From Trichomonas vaginalis G3 (lineage: Eukaryota; Parabasalia; Trichomonadida; Trichomonadidae), in NCBI RefSeq assembly GCF_026262505.1, contig NC_067205.1, positions 26,552,556-26,616,555 on the forward strand: a DNA stretch of 64,000 bases, given 5' to 3'. This document shows, in pieces, positions 25,192 through 36,559 of the stretch; position 1 is the stretch's first letter; each line of letters begins with the position of its first letter. The translations under genes were made by a program, and so were the position numbers. The notes beneath the pieces were generated by a model. That model saw only the letters and a program-made list of their open reading frames with translations, had not been told where the DNA came from and searched no databases.

Positions 25192-26019
25192 ATGACAACA
25201 ACAGAGAACACAACAACTGCTATCGTTCATGAAGCCATAAGTGAAGAATACGAGTACATACAATATAACAAACAGTTACGTCTCATTCGTTCGGTCAAAG
25301 ACGATATGTACCAAATGCAAAGTATTTTGACAGCTCTTCGTTCTACAAAGCAAGCATATCATTGGTTTGAAAACCAGCAGGCAAAAGAACTTTTAGAAGA
25401 ATTTCCTCATATGTTTGCGTTCCTCGGAAAACCGAGGAACGAGATTCCGTACGAAAATCGTAAAAATTTGCCAAATAGTTTGAAAGGATATTATGTTCAT
25501 AGACTTTTAGTAAATGCTGTAGCAATGTGGGCTTCACCTCGTTACGCTTGTTATATTTTCATGATGTTAGATGAAATTCATAGACAAGAACGTGAAGAGA
25601 TGGAAAAGAAACTTCAAGCAAAAGATGAAGTCATTGAAGCAAAAGACAAAAACATTCAGAAAAGAATACCACGTTCGGTACCAAAAGGAAAGGAAAAGAA
25701 CTATAAGTATATGATTTATACTGAAGAGATGGAAAATGAAGAAGACAGAGATATGGTTATGTTGCATTTAGTCAGAAGAAACAACAAAAGCTTTTACGAC
25801 CTTGCTAAGATTTACAAATCTGACAGAAATTGGTTCTATCGCGAAAACTTACCGATTTCAATGACCCCAAATGAAGATGTGAAACAAATAGTTCAAGATA
25901 CGTTACCTCAAACACACTATGATATGAAAGGTTGTACAATACTTACATTCAAAGAAGATTTGCCATTGTTAAAGGAAAAAATAACAGAGTATTTTGACAA
26001 CTTCAAACAAGTAGAGTAA
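25192..26019 (+). CDS. KilA-N protein with viral C-terminal domain (DUF3627-like)
   Basis: 275 residues. KilA-N region at about 15-125, with SVKDDMYQMQSI and KGYYVHRLLVNAVAMWASPRY. Within it a perfect 10-bp coding hairpin (25418-25427 with 25432-25441, AAAA loop) encodes FLGKPRN. A coiled coil (DEIHRQEREEMEKKLQAKDE) links to a C-terminal domain (YKYMIYTEEMEN, MVMLHLVRRNNKSFYDLAKIY to the end) that resembles the DUF3627 tail of KilA-N proteins in large DNA viruses. The element 2 copy is at 58355-59179 (about 90% identical). Probably a DNA-binding regulator, with the C-terminal role unknown. Confidence 0.82.
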   Translation: MTTTENTTTAIVHEAISEEYEYIQYNKQLRLIRSVKDDMYQMQSILTALRSTKQAYHWFENQQAKELLEEFPHMFAFLGKPRNEIPYENRKNLPNSLKGYYVHRLLVNAVAMWASPRYACYIFMMLDEIHRQEREEMEKKLQAKDEVIEAKDKNIQKRIPRSVPKGKEKNYKYMIYTEEMENEEDRDMVMLHLVRRNNKSFYDLAKIYKSDRNWFYRENLPISMTPNEDVKQIVQDTLPQTHYDMKGCTILTFKEDLPLLKEKITEYFDNFKQVE

Positions 26020-26462
26020 ATGAACTCTTTATTTTTCAAGCTTGACTTCAGATGGCTCAGGTAGCTCTATAAAGTAAATTGCCTCGTCAAATCCTTCTGG
26101 CATTCCGAGTCCTTCCTTCCGACAGGAAAAAATTTTCCCGACGACAAGAAAAGTTCTTCCTTCCGACAGGAAAAAAAATTCCTTCCGACAGGAAAAATTT
26201 TTCCAGTTGTCCGTCCGTAAACCATTCAAATTTTCGAAAATTGAGAACTTTTTGGTCGAACTTCAGGAAAAGTTTTTCCCGACAACAGAAAAAATTTTTC
26301 CTTCCGACAGGAAAAGTTTTTCCCGACAACTGGAAAGGTTTTTCCTTCCAACAGGACACAAACGAATGTCTCACGTTCCTCTTCCTGAATGCCTTCCAAA
26401 GCCAGAAGAACCGACAGACCCAGCACCACAACAGACTTACTAAGACTAAACACTTAGATTTT
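26020..26462. repeat. short hairpin array and remnant
   Basis: From about 26105 to 26360, about eight repeated hairpins. Arms of the TTTTTCC and GGAAAAA type enclose short loops of two kinds (TTCCGACA or CGACAAC), for example around 26180-26210 and 26290-26320. All frames through it are compositional artefacts. A reverse-strand stretch at 26029-26110 (PEGFDEAIYFIELPEPSEV) may be the tail of a lost gene. Confidence 0.65.
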
Positions 26463-27336
26463 TCAAGCTTGACTTTTTACAATTTGAACTTTGTTTGCGT
26501 AGATATGAATTCTGAAAGAAGTATGAGGGTCTTGTATGACTTTATACTTCTCCCATAGTTCATGTCTGTCAAACTTACCTGCCATGGACTCTTTCATAAG
26601 TTCCATGAAATCGTCTTCGGACAATCCGGGGAAAAGTACAATGTCAGTAAGTATTCTTTTAACATCCTTACTTAAACTCTTTGCTGTCTGTACACAAATG
26701 ACAACTGAGATGTTAAAGTGTCTGAGCTTCTTAAGAATTCGACACATATCTTGTTCTCTATTCTTTAACAAAGGATGAGAGGCGAAATCATCTAAGATAA
26801 GAAGACATCTATGAGGGTATGTCTTCCAATCGTAAGATTGCAATTTCTTCGAAATGTATTCTATCTCTTTCTGTTTGTTTCTGAAGTGTTTCTTCTCTAA
26901 TATTCTCTGCATTTCCTCATTTGGGTCTTTAAACTTCGAATTTATATACTCATTTATAGCATTATACTTCAAAACTCTTCTTTGGTACTTCTTTATCCAA
27001 TCTAACAACTCAGTATCCTTTATACATACTAACTTAGACTTTTTTATAATATCTTTGAACGAATTGACGGTTTGGTCAAATTGACCAGAAGTACTACAAA
27101 TAACAACTAACTCATAGAATGGGTTCTTCTCATCTAGTTCTTGTTGTTGTGCAGCCATTTTAAGATAAGTGAAAGTCTTACCCGACCCAGGTGGTGCAAT
27201 TAGACCTGTTATACCATTCTGAGCAAATAAGAACTTGTCATGTATAGGTTTTATCTGAGCATTTTCTAACTTCCTCTTGTTCTTGTTTAAAACATTCTCA
27301 ATTTCTTGTCAATGTCAGCAAACTTTTTTTCTAACA
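26463..27336 (-). pseudogene. packaging ATPase (FtsK/HerA, A32-like), broken
   Basis: The family pumps viral DNA into capsids. On the reverse strand I see a Walker A-type segment, LIAPPGSGKTFTY (around 27170-27210), and a Walker B-type CLLILDDFASH (around 26790-26825). Then comes VVICVQTAKSLSKDV, matching the sensor-like segment of A32-type ATPases. The copy looks broken, about one break. It is divergent from the gene at 27374, with a T-run leader region between. The assignment rests on the two nucleotide-binding motifs, their spacing and the expected size. Confidence 0.75.
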
Positions 27337-27373
27337 TATTTTTAGAAAAATTAAAATTTTTATCTTTTTGAAA

Positions 27374-27823
27374 ATGTCTAGCGATTTCGCTATCTATATT
27401 CGAGACAAACTTTTTGACAGCAAAACATCTGTCGACCATAAAATCTTACATAGTGTAAACAAGAAAGGTGAATTTGTTCTAAAGTTCTGTTTCTGGGAAT
27501 ATGACAAGAACCATAAAACATTAAGCAGAGCAGTCTTAAAATTTGTCAATGACAGACTTGTTGACAGAGATGACGCCGATTGGAAAGATGAAGTCCAACA
27601 AAATTTCTTAGAATGCAAAGAAGACACATGCGCCGTTCTTGAAGATGAAATAGAAAACAGAATAGATGAGCTATTAAAGGACAAAGAACTTTTACATAAA
27701 TATGGTTGCGCCAAATTTGACATAACTCCACCAGAGAAGAAGAAGAAGAGAGAGAAGAAAGAAAAGAAAGTAGAAGAAGAGAAGAAAGAACCAGAGCCAG
27801 AGAAAAAGAAATTTGACATGTAA
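27374..27823 (+). CDS. 149-residue charged element protein
   Basis: Not recognised. N-terminal 115 residues fold-like (MSSDFAIYIRDKLF, FCFWEYDKN, SRAVLKFVNDRLVD). The C-terminus is a Lys/Glu run (residues about 120-149) with a Pro start. The start is the ATG at 27374, behind TTTTTATCTTTTTGAAA. Together with the acidic-tailed gene at 27840, which converges on it, and the helicase at 28296, this looks like a replication module. An accessory DNA-binding role is inferred from position only. Confidence 0.7.
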   Translation: MSSDFAIYIRDKLFDSKTSVDHKILHSVNKKGEFVLKFCFWEYDKNHKTLSRAVLKFVNDRLVDRDDADWKDEVQQNFLECKEDTCAVLEDEIENRIDELLKDKELLHKYGCAKFDITPPEKKKKREKKEKKVEEEKKEPEPEKKKFDM

Positions 27824-27839
27824 AAATAAAATTTTATTT

Positions 27840-28259
27840 TTAGAACATTTCTGGGTCAATGTCAATGTTCTCTTCCTCTTTAGGAGCAAACACTGGTTTA
27901 GACTCTAAAATCTTTTTACCCAATTTACCTTGAACTTCAACTATCTTAGACTCATAATATTCATAGTCGTCTGCTTTCTTTGGTTCATAAGGTATAACAA
28001 GTTTGTATGCTTTGCCTTCTTTAAGGTTTGAAAACCTTCTGTCAAAACTTTCTTTGACTGTTAACAAACCTTCTATGTCTAAGTCTTCAAATTTCGCACC
28101 ATTTTTAGTCACAATAGCAAACTTAACTGGTTCGATGTTCCAAACTTTGTCAAATGTAGACTTTTCAAAATGGTAGAAGTAAACATTCAAATAAGCGAAT
28201 GGGTCTAGTTCTTCTTTGACTTCTGTCATGTACTTGTTTACTGAGATGAATTTTGCCAT
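27840..28259 (-). CDS. 139-residue protein, candidate ssDNA-binding partner of the helicase
   Basis: No firm family. The core is beta-rich (VKFAIVTKNGAKFED, KAYKLVIPYEP) with a short acidic tail (EEENIDIDPEMF). Small beta-rich proteins with acidic C-termini next to a helicase are often single-stranded-DNA-binding proteins, but this is inference. The tail is like the one ending the element 2 remnant at 57547-58020 (IDIDEGSEMVEEIDPEAI). The leader is TTTTTTATCCGATAGAAAAAG, sharing TTTTTATCCGA with leaders at 52001 and 52790 in element 2. Confidence 0.6.
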   Translation of the reverse strand: MAKFISVNKYMTEVKEELDPFAYLNVYFYHFEKSTFDKVWNIEPVKFAIVTKNGAKFEDLDIEGLLTVKESFDRRFSNLKEGKAYKLVIPYEPKKADDYEYYESKIVEVQGKLGKKILESKPVFAPKEEENIDIDPEMF

Positions 28260-28295
28260 CTTTTTCTATCGGATAAAAAATTTTTTTTTTAAAAT

Positions 28296-29531
28296 TTACT
28301 CAGAAAAATTTTTCTTTGTATATACATCATTCTGAACATCTAAAAGATTTTTGACATTTGCCAAGAATGTACGTTTAGACGCTGTCATATAACCATACTC
28401 TTGACAATATTGTTTATACGAATCGTACAATGACCTTTCATCTAAACACTCAAAGTCAGTTTCATCTATGAACAGTTCATATACACTCTTGTTTGCTTCT
28501 AACAATGTTTGTCTCTCTTCGGTATGTGGAATTTGTCTTGGATTGAACTTTGAAATATCTAATGTCATAAAATATGAGAACAAGTGGTTGTAAAAGTCAG
28601 ATGTCAAAGTTTCTGACAAAGCGTCAAAATATTCTGTATCTTGCATATGAGCTTCTGACGTTCTGACAACTACATATCTTCTGTCAGAACTTTCTAACTT
28701 CATCGGAACAGCATTGTTTGAAACCATAACGAAGTTTGCAACATTTTCACAAACTCTTTGGTCTTTATATTTTCTTTCAACAACTCCAACTTTGTCTGTT
28801 ATAAGACTCTTCAAAGCATCTGAGTTCAAAACTTTTGTTGTATCTATACTTTGAAGTTCGTTACATACTATAAGTTTCATATTCTCTATTGAAGAGTTAA
28901 ATTTACCGCAGATGTTTTCTAAGTTTGTCATATTAGGGTTCGAATAGCCCTCTAACAGTTTGCACAAAATATCTGTAAAGAATGTGTTCTTACCTGTTCC
29001 TTGTTTTCCAATTATAATGAGAGCAGTTTCATTTTTAGCACTTGGATGTTGTAAGATGTTTGCAAACCAACATAAGATATACTCATAAACCTTTTCGTTT
29101 CCATTGCATATAATTTCTTTGACATGGTCTAACCAAGCTTCTATAATATTTTCTTTCCATTCTACTTGTTCATATTTATATCCAGTGAAGATAGAATAGA
29201 AGTTTGGAGAAGGTGTATAAAACTTTATACCTCGAACTGAAAAATCTTCTAACTTTGACAATAAGATATCCCAAGCATCTAACATCTTCATACCAACTTG
29301 TACGACTTTTATTTTCTTAAGTTTCTGTCTACATTCTTGTTCTGAAACTATTGTCGCTTTAGGTTTGTTAAAGACTACATCCCATTCTTTCATGACATAA
29401 CATTCTGGGGCAGAGTCAACATAAATGACTAAACGTTTCAAATTCTCGACTGCTTTGTTATAGTCTCGAAATGGACACATATTTCTGAATGCTTGGAAGT
29501 CATAAAAATCTGAGACATCTATTCTGTACAT
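28296..29531 (-). CDS. superfamily 3 helicase (viral replication ATPase)
   Basis: 411 residues. SF3 helicases unwind DNA as hexamers in viral replication. Visible: Walker A, IIIGKQGTGKNTFF (about 172-185); Walker B, LIVCNEL (about 220-226) with the acidic Glu; sensor/motif C, FVMVSNNAVPM (about 267-278); followed by DRRYVVV, an arginine-finger-like segment. The layout matches the D5/primase-helicase group, but I see no primase domain in the N-terminal 150 residues. It is the only replication enzyme found in element 1, since PolB is absent. The leader is a long T-run before the ATG. Confidence 0.88.
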   Translation of the reverse strand: MYRIDVSDFYDFQAFRNMCPFRDYNKAVENLKRLVIYVDSAPECYVMKEWDVVFNKPKATIVSEQECRQKLKKIKVVQVGMKMLDAWDILLSKLEDFSVRGIKFYTPSPNFYSIFTGYKYEQVEWKENIIEAWLDHVKEIICNGNEKVYEYILCWFANILQHPSAKNETALIIIGKQGTGKNTFFTDILCKLLEGYSNPNMTNLENICGKFNSSIENMKLIVCNELQSIDTTKVLNSDALKSLITDKVGVVERKYKDQRVCENVANFVMVSNNAVPMKLESSDRRYVVVRTSEAHMQDTEYFDALSETLTSDFYNHLFSYFMTLDISKFNPRQIPHTEERQTLLEANKSVYELFIDETDFECLDERSLYDSYKQYCQEYGYMTASKRTFLANVKNLLDVQNDVYTKKNFSE

Positions 29532-29558
29532 TTTTATAAAAATAAAAAAAATATTTTT

Positions 29559-30354
29559 TTATTCTTGACTTTGTTGTTGCATTTGTTCCATTTGTTGTTC
29601 TTGAGCTATTTGTTGTTGAAGTTGTTCTTGTAGTACAATACTTTCACCAGTTGCATCTTCCAATTCGAAACTTTCTGCCGTCATTGACAAATACATAGGA
29701 CATAAAAGTTTTACAGGAACAAAGTTTGCGTCAACTAAGGTTAAGTTTATGTTTGCTAAAGTGTTTGAGTTTACTAAAGCTGAAAACTCTGCATTCGAAT
29801 GAACAATAGGCAAACCAGCAGAGAAAGTGTTGTTTATACGCATGAGTATCTTTTGGTCATAGTAGTTTCTGTCAACATTCGAATAGCACTTTGAACCTAA
29901 GTTTGAAACAATATATAAAATAGGTGTACTTAAAGTCAATGGAACAGACATTCCTTGTATGACACCTTTTCCTGTTATAGGAAACTGTTGGTAGTAAAAA
30001 CCAGAAATAAGTTTTGTATTATAGCTCATATCGTTTATACTAAACTCAGTCGGACATCCAAACATAATGAAACCTGCTCTAGTTGCAGCACATGTTACAT
30101 CCGTCCTTAAAGTATTAAATAAGTCAACAAAACCTGTTGGTGGTATATCTGAGTAAGTATCTTCAAAGGAGTATTTTTTACCATTCACAACAACAAAGTC
30201 TTCTGGTGTCAAAAGAGCAAAACAGGCTTTAGTCGTCATCGTGTTAAGGTCAGTTTACAATATCGTCCTTGAGGACTTTGTAAGTTTGTTGTTATAGAAT
30301 TATATGACTCAGGGTTTTTAGTCGTAATAGTATAAACACTATGTCTTCTGCCAT
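29559..30354 (-). pseudogene. structural-protein gene region, capsid-like, broken
   Basis: A beta-rich, membrane-free protein with segments such as FIMFGCPTEFSIND and LYIVSNLGSKC and a Gln-rich tail. It has a loose likeness to the C-terminal part of the element 2 capsid region (LCGFPTEVDFCF) but is not firmly assignable. It lies between the helicase and further structural remnants. It looks broken, about one break. Confidence 0.5.
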
Positions 30355-30403
30355 TTACTTAGCAAGTAAATTTTAATGAAATGTTTGTGGTCGTCAAATA
30401 TTT

Positions 30404-30930
30404 TTATGACGTCTGGAAACTATATTTTAAGTTCAACGTTTCACCTCCTTTCATAACGTATATCTTGTCAATGACATTGTATGAACAACCACAGCAAGCA
30501 ATGTCGGGTTCTATTTCTTTGATGTTTATATCGTCTGCCTCTGTCAAAAGTTTCAATAGTTCTTTCAATTTCATGAGGTGCGATGAATATGAGTTCACTT
30601 TTACAGGGTTGTGCTCAACCAAGTTTAACATATATACCCAAAGCCTGACAAATCTTTCCTGAGTTTTAAGTTTGTCTTTAAGTTGTTGGTAGTCATTTCG
30701 ATATCTGCAACAGAACTTAAGTCTCTGCTAACTTCAGGATATGTTGGTTCTTTTACAGGAACTATTGTATCCATCTTCTCTTCGTATGGTTTCCCCACTT
30801 CAACATCTCTGTCTTTGACATTGACAACAACACTTGACTGTTTTGTTTGAGTTGGTGAATTTAACTTCACATCTGCCATCGCCATTAAACCTTTTGAAAC
30901 ACTTACGCTTCTATTTTTCGGAAATGACAT
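30404..30930 (-). pseudogene. small element gene, probably broken
   Basis: Starts MSFPKNRSVSVSKG behind TTTTATTCTAAGTAAA. It has a Val/Asp/Pro-rich middle and a C-terminal part with cysteines (IACCGCSYNVIDK). Not recognised. It looks broken, about one break. Confidence 0.45.
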
Positions 30931-30949
30931 TTTACTTAGAATAAAAGAT

Positions 30950-32870
30950 GGACGTATTGAGTATCTCTTCGAATTGAAGCAGAACAAAGTTTACACACAC
31001 AAACAATACAAGTTCATTGATAAATAGTTTCTTTATACAAACAATGGAAAATGTTATAGAATAGCAGTCTTTGCTGAACCAAAATATTTTCTAAAAGCAA
31101 AGAAAGTTGGTATAACCGAGATGGTGAAAGTTCTTGACGTTGACAAAAATATAACAACAAAACTTACAGATATTTCTAAAGGTAAGTTTTTAATACAATA
31201 TTATATCAAACTGGCGTACTGTCAATATTTGACGGAGAGAAGTCAGTTCAAGAACAACTTACTGACCTGCTGCCAAAATCTGCTCGATGGAAGCTGTCGT
31301 TATACCAATCTGAGGAGCCCCAGCAGGTTTCATCGAACGATCTTCAAAAGAGCATCTTCCGTGAAAAGTGCTATTGGTTTTGTAAACTTCTTTGCTTCAA
31401 TTCATCTGGACCGTCTCTGTCACCAGTATATTGTATTTGAACTGTACCAACAGTTGAAATACCACCCATAAAGTCTTCTGAGTCAGCAATGGAATGCCAA
31501 GCCAAAAGTTTGAACGGTCTCCATTTGTATATTGAGTGTTTTTGACCTCCTGTATGAGTCCATACTTTCACATATGGCATAATAGAACTTTGCATTTCAG
31601 GGTTATGGTTGTTGTGAAGTTGTTGTTAAAGTTCATAGCATCTAATGTCAAGTTGTATGACCTCATATCCTCAACTGTAGAATATTCTTCTCTTGGATAG
31701 TATTTGCCATCTATGTTTATATGGTATTTAATACCAGGGTTGTAGAAACAAGAATAGTCATTTATAGTTCGTCTGAACAGTACAAACATAGTATCTGCAG
31801 TTTCATTGCATTGTTAAAGCAATATCTGTTCTTGCACCTGGGTCAGCACTTTGGTTTCCAAACTTCACCTGCAAAGTCTTTGACAGATATTTGGTGTATA
31901 GGGAACATAAGTGGAACTGCAATATATTTGGCAGCTAAAGCATTTGAAATATCTGGGTCCAACATATAGACTGCAAGTCTGCTTTCTATTCTCTTGCATT
32001 CAAATTTTTCGCATGTGAACTTAACTGGGTCCCAAGCAGTTCCAGCAGCATTGAAAAATAGTTTACTTCAGTGTTGAGGTTTGAGAAACCAAAGTCTAAG
32101 TCAACTTTGTCTTTGCAAAATTCGGCGAATGACGTTGATTTGCTCCCTTTACGTCTGTAATAGTGAATGGGTCTTGTGTTGGTGCAATGACTAAGTTATT
32201 TTTGCTTGGAGTAAGTTCAATAGAAATTTTTCCTGCCCAGTTTGGCAAGTATCTTAAAAACCTGAAGATGAGGAAAAGATGACAAAGGAACTCTAAGTTC
32301 AGTTTTACTTAGTGACAGCATTTCCATCTGAACCAGAAGGTTAACATAAAACTCCTGGAACGTTAGGGTCAAGTCTTCTTATTTTCTCAATAGTTGCATA
32401 CTGGTCTGTTTGTTCTCTAGCTTGTGGGTGTACTGAGTTTCTCAAAGCGAACCATTCATAGTTTGCCCATGTTACTGTTTGAACTAAGTCAGAGTTAGAA
32501 TATATCTTATATCCCATGAAAACTTCTGGAGCATATTGGTATCCGACATAGAAAATTCCATTGCAACCTTTTGTCAGACAACTTGGCAGAAGGTTTTATT
32601 TCAATGTCTTGTTCCACGTATAAGAAAGAGTTGTCAATAGAAATTATATGAAACCTGTCGCAAGCAATATCTACTGTTGTTGAAGAACCTTCTCCAAACT
32701 CACCTACGTTTCCATAAGAAACAGCAGTTGTATATTCGTAAGTTCCAGGAACTATTTCTGACCTTCTAATGGCATTGTCGCATTCGTTATACCATTCGGA
32801 AACATTTCCATTCATGGCATCCAAAACTGTTGGCGTTATATTCTGAGCCGGTCATTTCATATGATAAAAA
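30950..32870 (-). pseudogene. major capsid protein remnant of element 1
   Basis: Reverse-strand fragments resemble the element 2 capsid region by eye. Both have YKIYSNSDLVQ/YQILANGRIVY-type strands followed by a segment rich in Arg, Gln and Glu. Position and size fit the Polinton major capsid gene. The region is heavily eroded, with many breaks, and forward-strand frames here are noise. Confidence 0.6.
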
Positions 32871-33004
32871 ATATTAGTTGGATTTATATGTCATAATAGA
32901 ACCCACTCCGACCAAGCTTTACTTTCTTCCTGACTGAGTTTTTAACTTTCTTTTTCCTTCATTGCCCTCTGCTTGAAGTTGTTGCATCTTTGCATTATGT
33001 TCAT

Positions 33005-36000
33005 CTAGTATGTTGCAAATTTCCCATGTCCTTTTTGCCTTTTGGCTCTGGTCGCCCATCTCAGGTAACCTATATCTAGAAAGAGTTTGTCATAGTCTGT
33101 ATTTGAGTCTTCGCGTATTGTTTGCATGACTCTTTCCTGAGTTTCCGGTTCAAGCGCTTCAAACAGTGCCTGTCCATATGGAATAAGCTCGTTTCCAAAT
33201 ATATGTTTTTGTAGCCATTCTGGTTTTCTTTCCATGTTACCAACTATATCTTTTGTGAATGGGAAAGCTTTTACCCAATCTTTCAGTCTTGCGTCGTTTA
33301 TTTCTGTAGTTGGTTTTATTTTGTCAAGGAACATGTTTTTCAATACTAACATTTCATTTGGTACTGTCAATTTGAGTTTTCTTAAATATTCATCCCTTCT
33401 CAGTTCATTGTCTGCAAAGTAAGTTTTTATGACATTTTGCAAACTTTCATTTGCAAGGTCATGTACAATAGGTTCTCTTCCTCTCTCTCCCTAACTGTCT
33501 TTCTAAACTCTTCACCAAATATACCATCTCTATGGTTCTGTGTAGTTCTTTGAGATAAATGTCTCTAGAACGTCAGGTGTTATATTTCCATCAGCCATGT
33601 TCATTTCATACTGGTCCAAAATATCTGCATGTTTCATATCTTTCAATGGCATTAAAGCCGCGCTGAAAATACCAGCTATATCTGGTTCACCATTCAATTC
33701 CATTGCGTCTACAACTTCTTGGAATTGTGGTTGTAAGTTTATAACCACCTATCCGGATTAGCTTTATGACCCCATCTCATTGTAGTTCCATCGTCTGCAG
33801 AAACAAAAGTAGGTTTGTTTCCATCTTGGTTAGGTTCTGAATGAACTTTAAACAATGTTTCATTTCTATATGTTTTCTTGAAATTTAACCTTTTATTTTC
33901 ACCGAGTTCATCCGAAGATTGAACGTTAAATGCTCGTAAGTAAAAAGGGTTGTTGTATTTGTGTACATTTTCTTTCAGTACTTCCATTCTATGCTGAATA
34001 TTTTCATCTGGTGTTGGAGTCTTTTGTATGTCGGCAAACATTTTTCGATATTCTTCTACTATGTCAGCCGAATTTTTTTTAGACTCTTGGAAATATTCCA
34101 TATTCTCCGCATACTCTTGTTGAGGGTCAAGATTTTTCGGCTGTTCCAAATCTTCATCTAGTTCTGTGAAGTTAGTTTCCAAAGGAAGGACTTGTTCGTT
34201 TCCTTCAGGCTCTTCTAGCTGTTGTTGCTGAACTATTTCTTCCATGTCTGGTTGTATCTGAACTTCTTCCTGTGGAGTTTCTTGTACCTCATCTGCTGGC
34301 ATTTCATATATTCCGAGACCGTTTTCAACAATTTCCCTATCTACGTCATCCGCATTCATAAGCTTTTGTTCTTTCGTTCCGTCTCTATTTTTTACGCGTT
34401 TCATGACGAAAGTTGAATTGTCATTTAGCTCTGACATCAAATATCTCGGAGTAAATTCATCCATGTCATTTGGATGATATGCTATTAAATCATATCCCTT
34501 AGCGAGCTTGTATTTTCCAGGTTTGAGATTATATCCGTTTTGGTGCTGAGCCATAAAGCTAAATAGGTTCGGGTCAGTATTTCCATCCTTGAACTTTCCA
34601 ATAGCTTCTTTATATCTGTCACTAAAGTCAACAGTATCTGGGAAACCACACTCTTCTTTAAGCATTTTTAAGAATTCTTGGTTTCCTTGTTCTCTACTTC
34701 TTTTATGTCCTTGCTCTGTTTGTGGTTGTTGTTGTGCAGGGTTTTGAACTGTTGGTTGCTGTGCTGGTTGTTGTGTTGGTTTGTGCTGGTTGTGGAGGTG
34801 GTTGTTGTGCTGGTTGTTGTGCATGCCTGTGTCTGTGTCCATGTGACGATGTAAATGTTCTAGGTAGTCCTGGTGCAGGTGCTTCTCTTGGAGGGTTTGG
34901 TGGTATATAAGTTCCACCAGCTGGCACATATGTTCCATCTGCAGCGTAATGTCCTACCTGACTTTTCGTTTTTAAGAAAGCATTTACTAGGTCTGTTTTG
35001 GTCTGTTGTAACTCTTTTTCTTGACTTTTCACAACAGTTGCTCAACGGCGTCATAGGCACTTTGAACTGCCTGTCTCGTTGCTGCATCTGTTATTTTCGT
35101 CATTTTTGTGCTACTTCTTTTAACTCTTTGTCGAAACCTTCAGACTTCAGTTTCTTTCCAGATGAGAAGTCGTTCACTTGTTTCACCTTACTATGAAGAG
35201 CTTCGAAAGCGTTCTTAAAGTCAGCATTTGTTAAAGCTTCATTTGAACTGTCTTCATCCGCTTGTATTTTTGTCCTTATTGACCCTATGAGTTGGGCTGC
35301 TTTAGCGTTGGCTTGGGCATCTAACAGCAGTCATTATTAGCTTTTATATATTCTGCGCTTTTCATTGCCTTTTGCATGGCTGCGTCGTTATTTTTACTTT
35401 CTTGTGCTAAGTTTTCATACTGTACGGTTTGGTTTTGCAACTGTAAAAGTTTTTCTGCCTTTACATTTGCTTCAACTTCTTTTTTATACTCATCGCTATC
35501 CATATATGTCTTCAGGGCTTTTTGTTTTATTTCTTCATCTTTCAGTACTTTATATTGAGTAGTATGGTTTTTCAAATTTATGACATCTTGTTCCATTTTT
35601 GCTACTTCTGCTGCTTTTTCTGACACTTTTTTCGCATATTCCTCTGTACTTAGTTCTTTCAGTTGTTCTTCTTTCTTCTTTTTCTCTACGTTTAACTCAT
35701 TGAGTTTCTTTGTGTGTCTGTCATATTCTAGTTTCTTTTCGTTTTCACTTATTTGCTTCTGTATGTCTATGTTTGACTTTTTGACATCTGTTATTTGATT
35801 TTTGAGTGAACTCAAATTCATTTGACTTTGAGGGTTATAGGCTGTTCCGTCTGCAGCTCCACCATAGCCTGCCATTTTCGCTAAAAGTGCCGCTCTTAAA
35901 CCTCCACTCTGTGCACCAATAACTCGGCTTAAAAGCATAGGGTTGCTTGACATTTGTTGCAACATAGTGGGGTCATTCATAATTTGTTGTTGCAATTGTT

Positions 36001-36079
36001 GTTGTGGTGTTAGTTTTACTATTGGATGTTTCAATGCTCTCTTCCTCTTACGTATATTCTTACGTAGCTTACGTGGCAT
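33005..36079 (-). pseudogene. large structural-type gene region, broken
   Basis: About 3 kb of reverse-strand coding character that may be one long gene or two. At its start (near 36079) it is very basic (MPRKLRKNIRKRKRALKHP), then Gln/Met-rich. Next is a long coiled coil (around 35330-35820), a Pro/Gln/His/Thr-rich low-complexity stretch (around 34700-34950), a charged middle and a folded C-terminal part (around 33000-33450). A basic head with coiled coil suits a core, scaffold or DNA-condensing protein. That role is inferred. Several breaks. Confidence 0.5.
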
Positions 36080-36559
36080 TTTAAGTGAAGTTAAAAAGCG
36101 GTTTTTGACAGATGGAACACATACTTTTTCAGTAAGGACATATGAGGTGAGATGTCACCTGTTTTCTCACCTCATTTCTCACCCGTTGAATTTTCATGAA
36201 TTTCTTCGTAAAGACTTTGTTAAGACTTCTTCGTAAAGACTTTGTCAAGACTTCTTCGTAAAGACTTTGTTAAGACTTCTTCGTAAATGTTTTGTCAAGA
36301 CTTCTTCGTAATGAGTGTAAATGACCAAAAATAATGTTTAGGTGAAGAGGTGAGATGTCACCTGTTTTCTCACCTCATTTCTCACCTCTTGAATTTTCAT
36401 GAATTTCTTCGTAAAGACTTTGTTAAGACTTCTTCGTAAAGACTTTGTTAAGACTTCTTCGTAAAGACTTTGTTAAGACTTCTTCGTAAAGACTTTGTTA
36501 AGACTTCTTCGTAAAGACTTTGTTAAGACTTCTTCGTAAATGTTTTGTCAAGACTTCTT
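36080..36559. repeat. subterminal repeats before the right end
   Basis: Non-coding. GGTGA modules at about 36142-36200 and 36337-36402, separated by 25-bp-type units in two spellings (AAGACTTTGTTAAGACTTC and AATGTTTTGTCAAGACTTC). Confidence 0.8.

Noticed and set aside
26079-26558. Overlapping Lys/Phe/Arg-rich frames on both strands
   Set aside because: They are produced by the hairpin array and disagree with each other. No start signal.
31121-31471. Forward-strand 116-residue protein
   Set aside because: It lies opposite the capsid remnant, with no T-run leader and no sensible composition.
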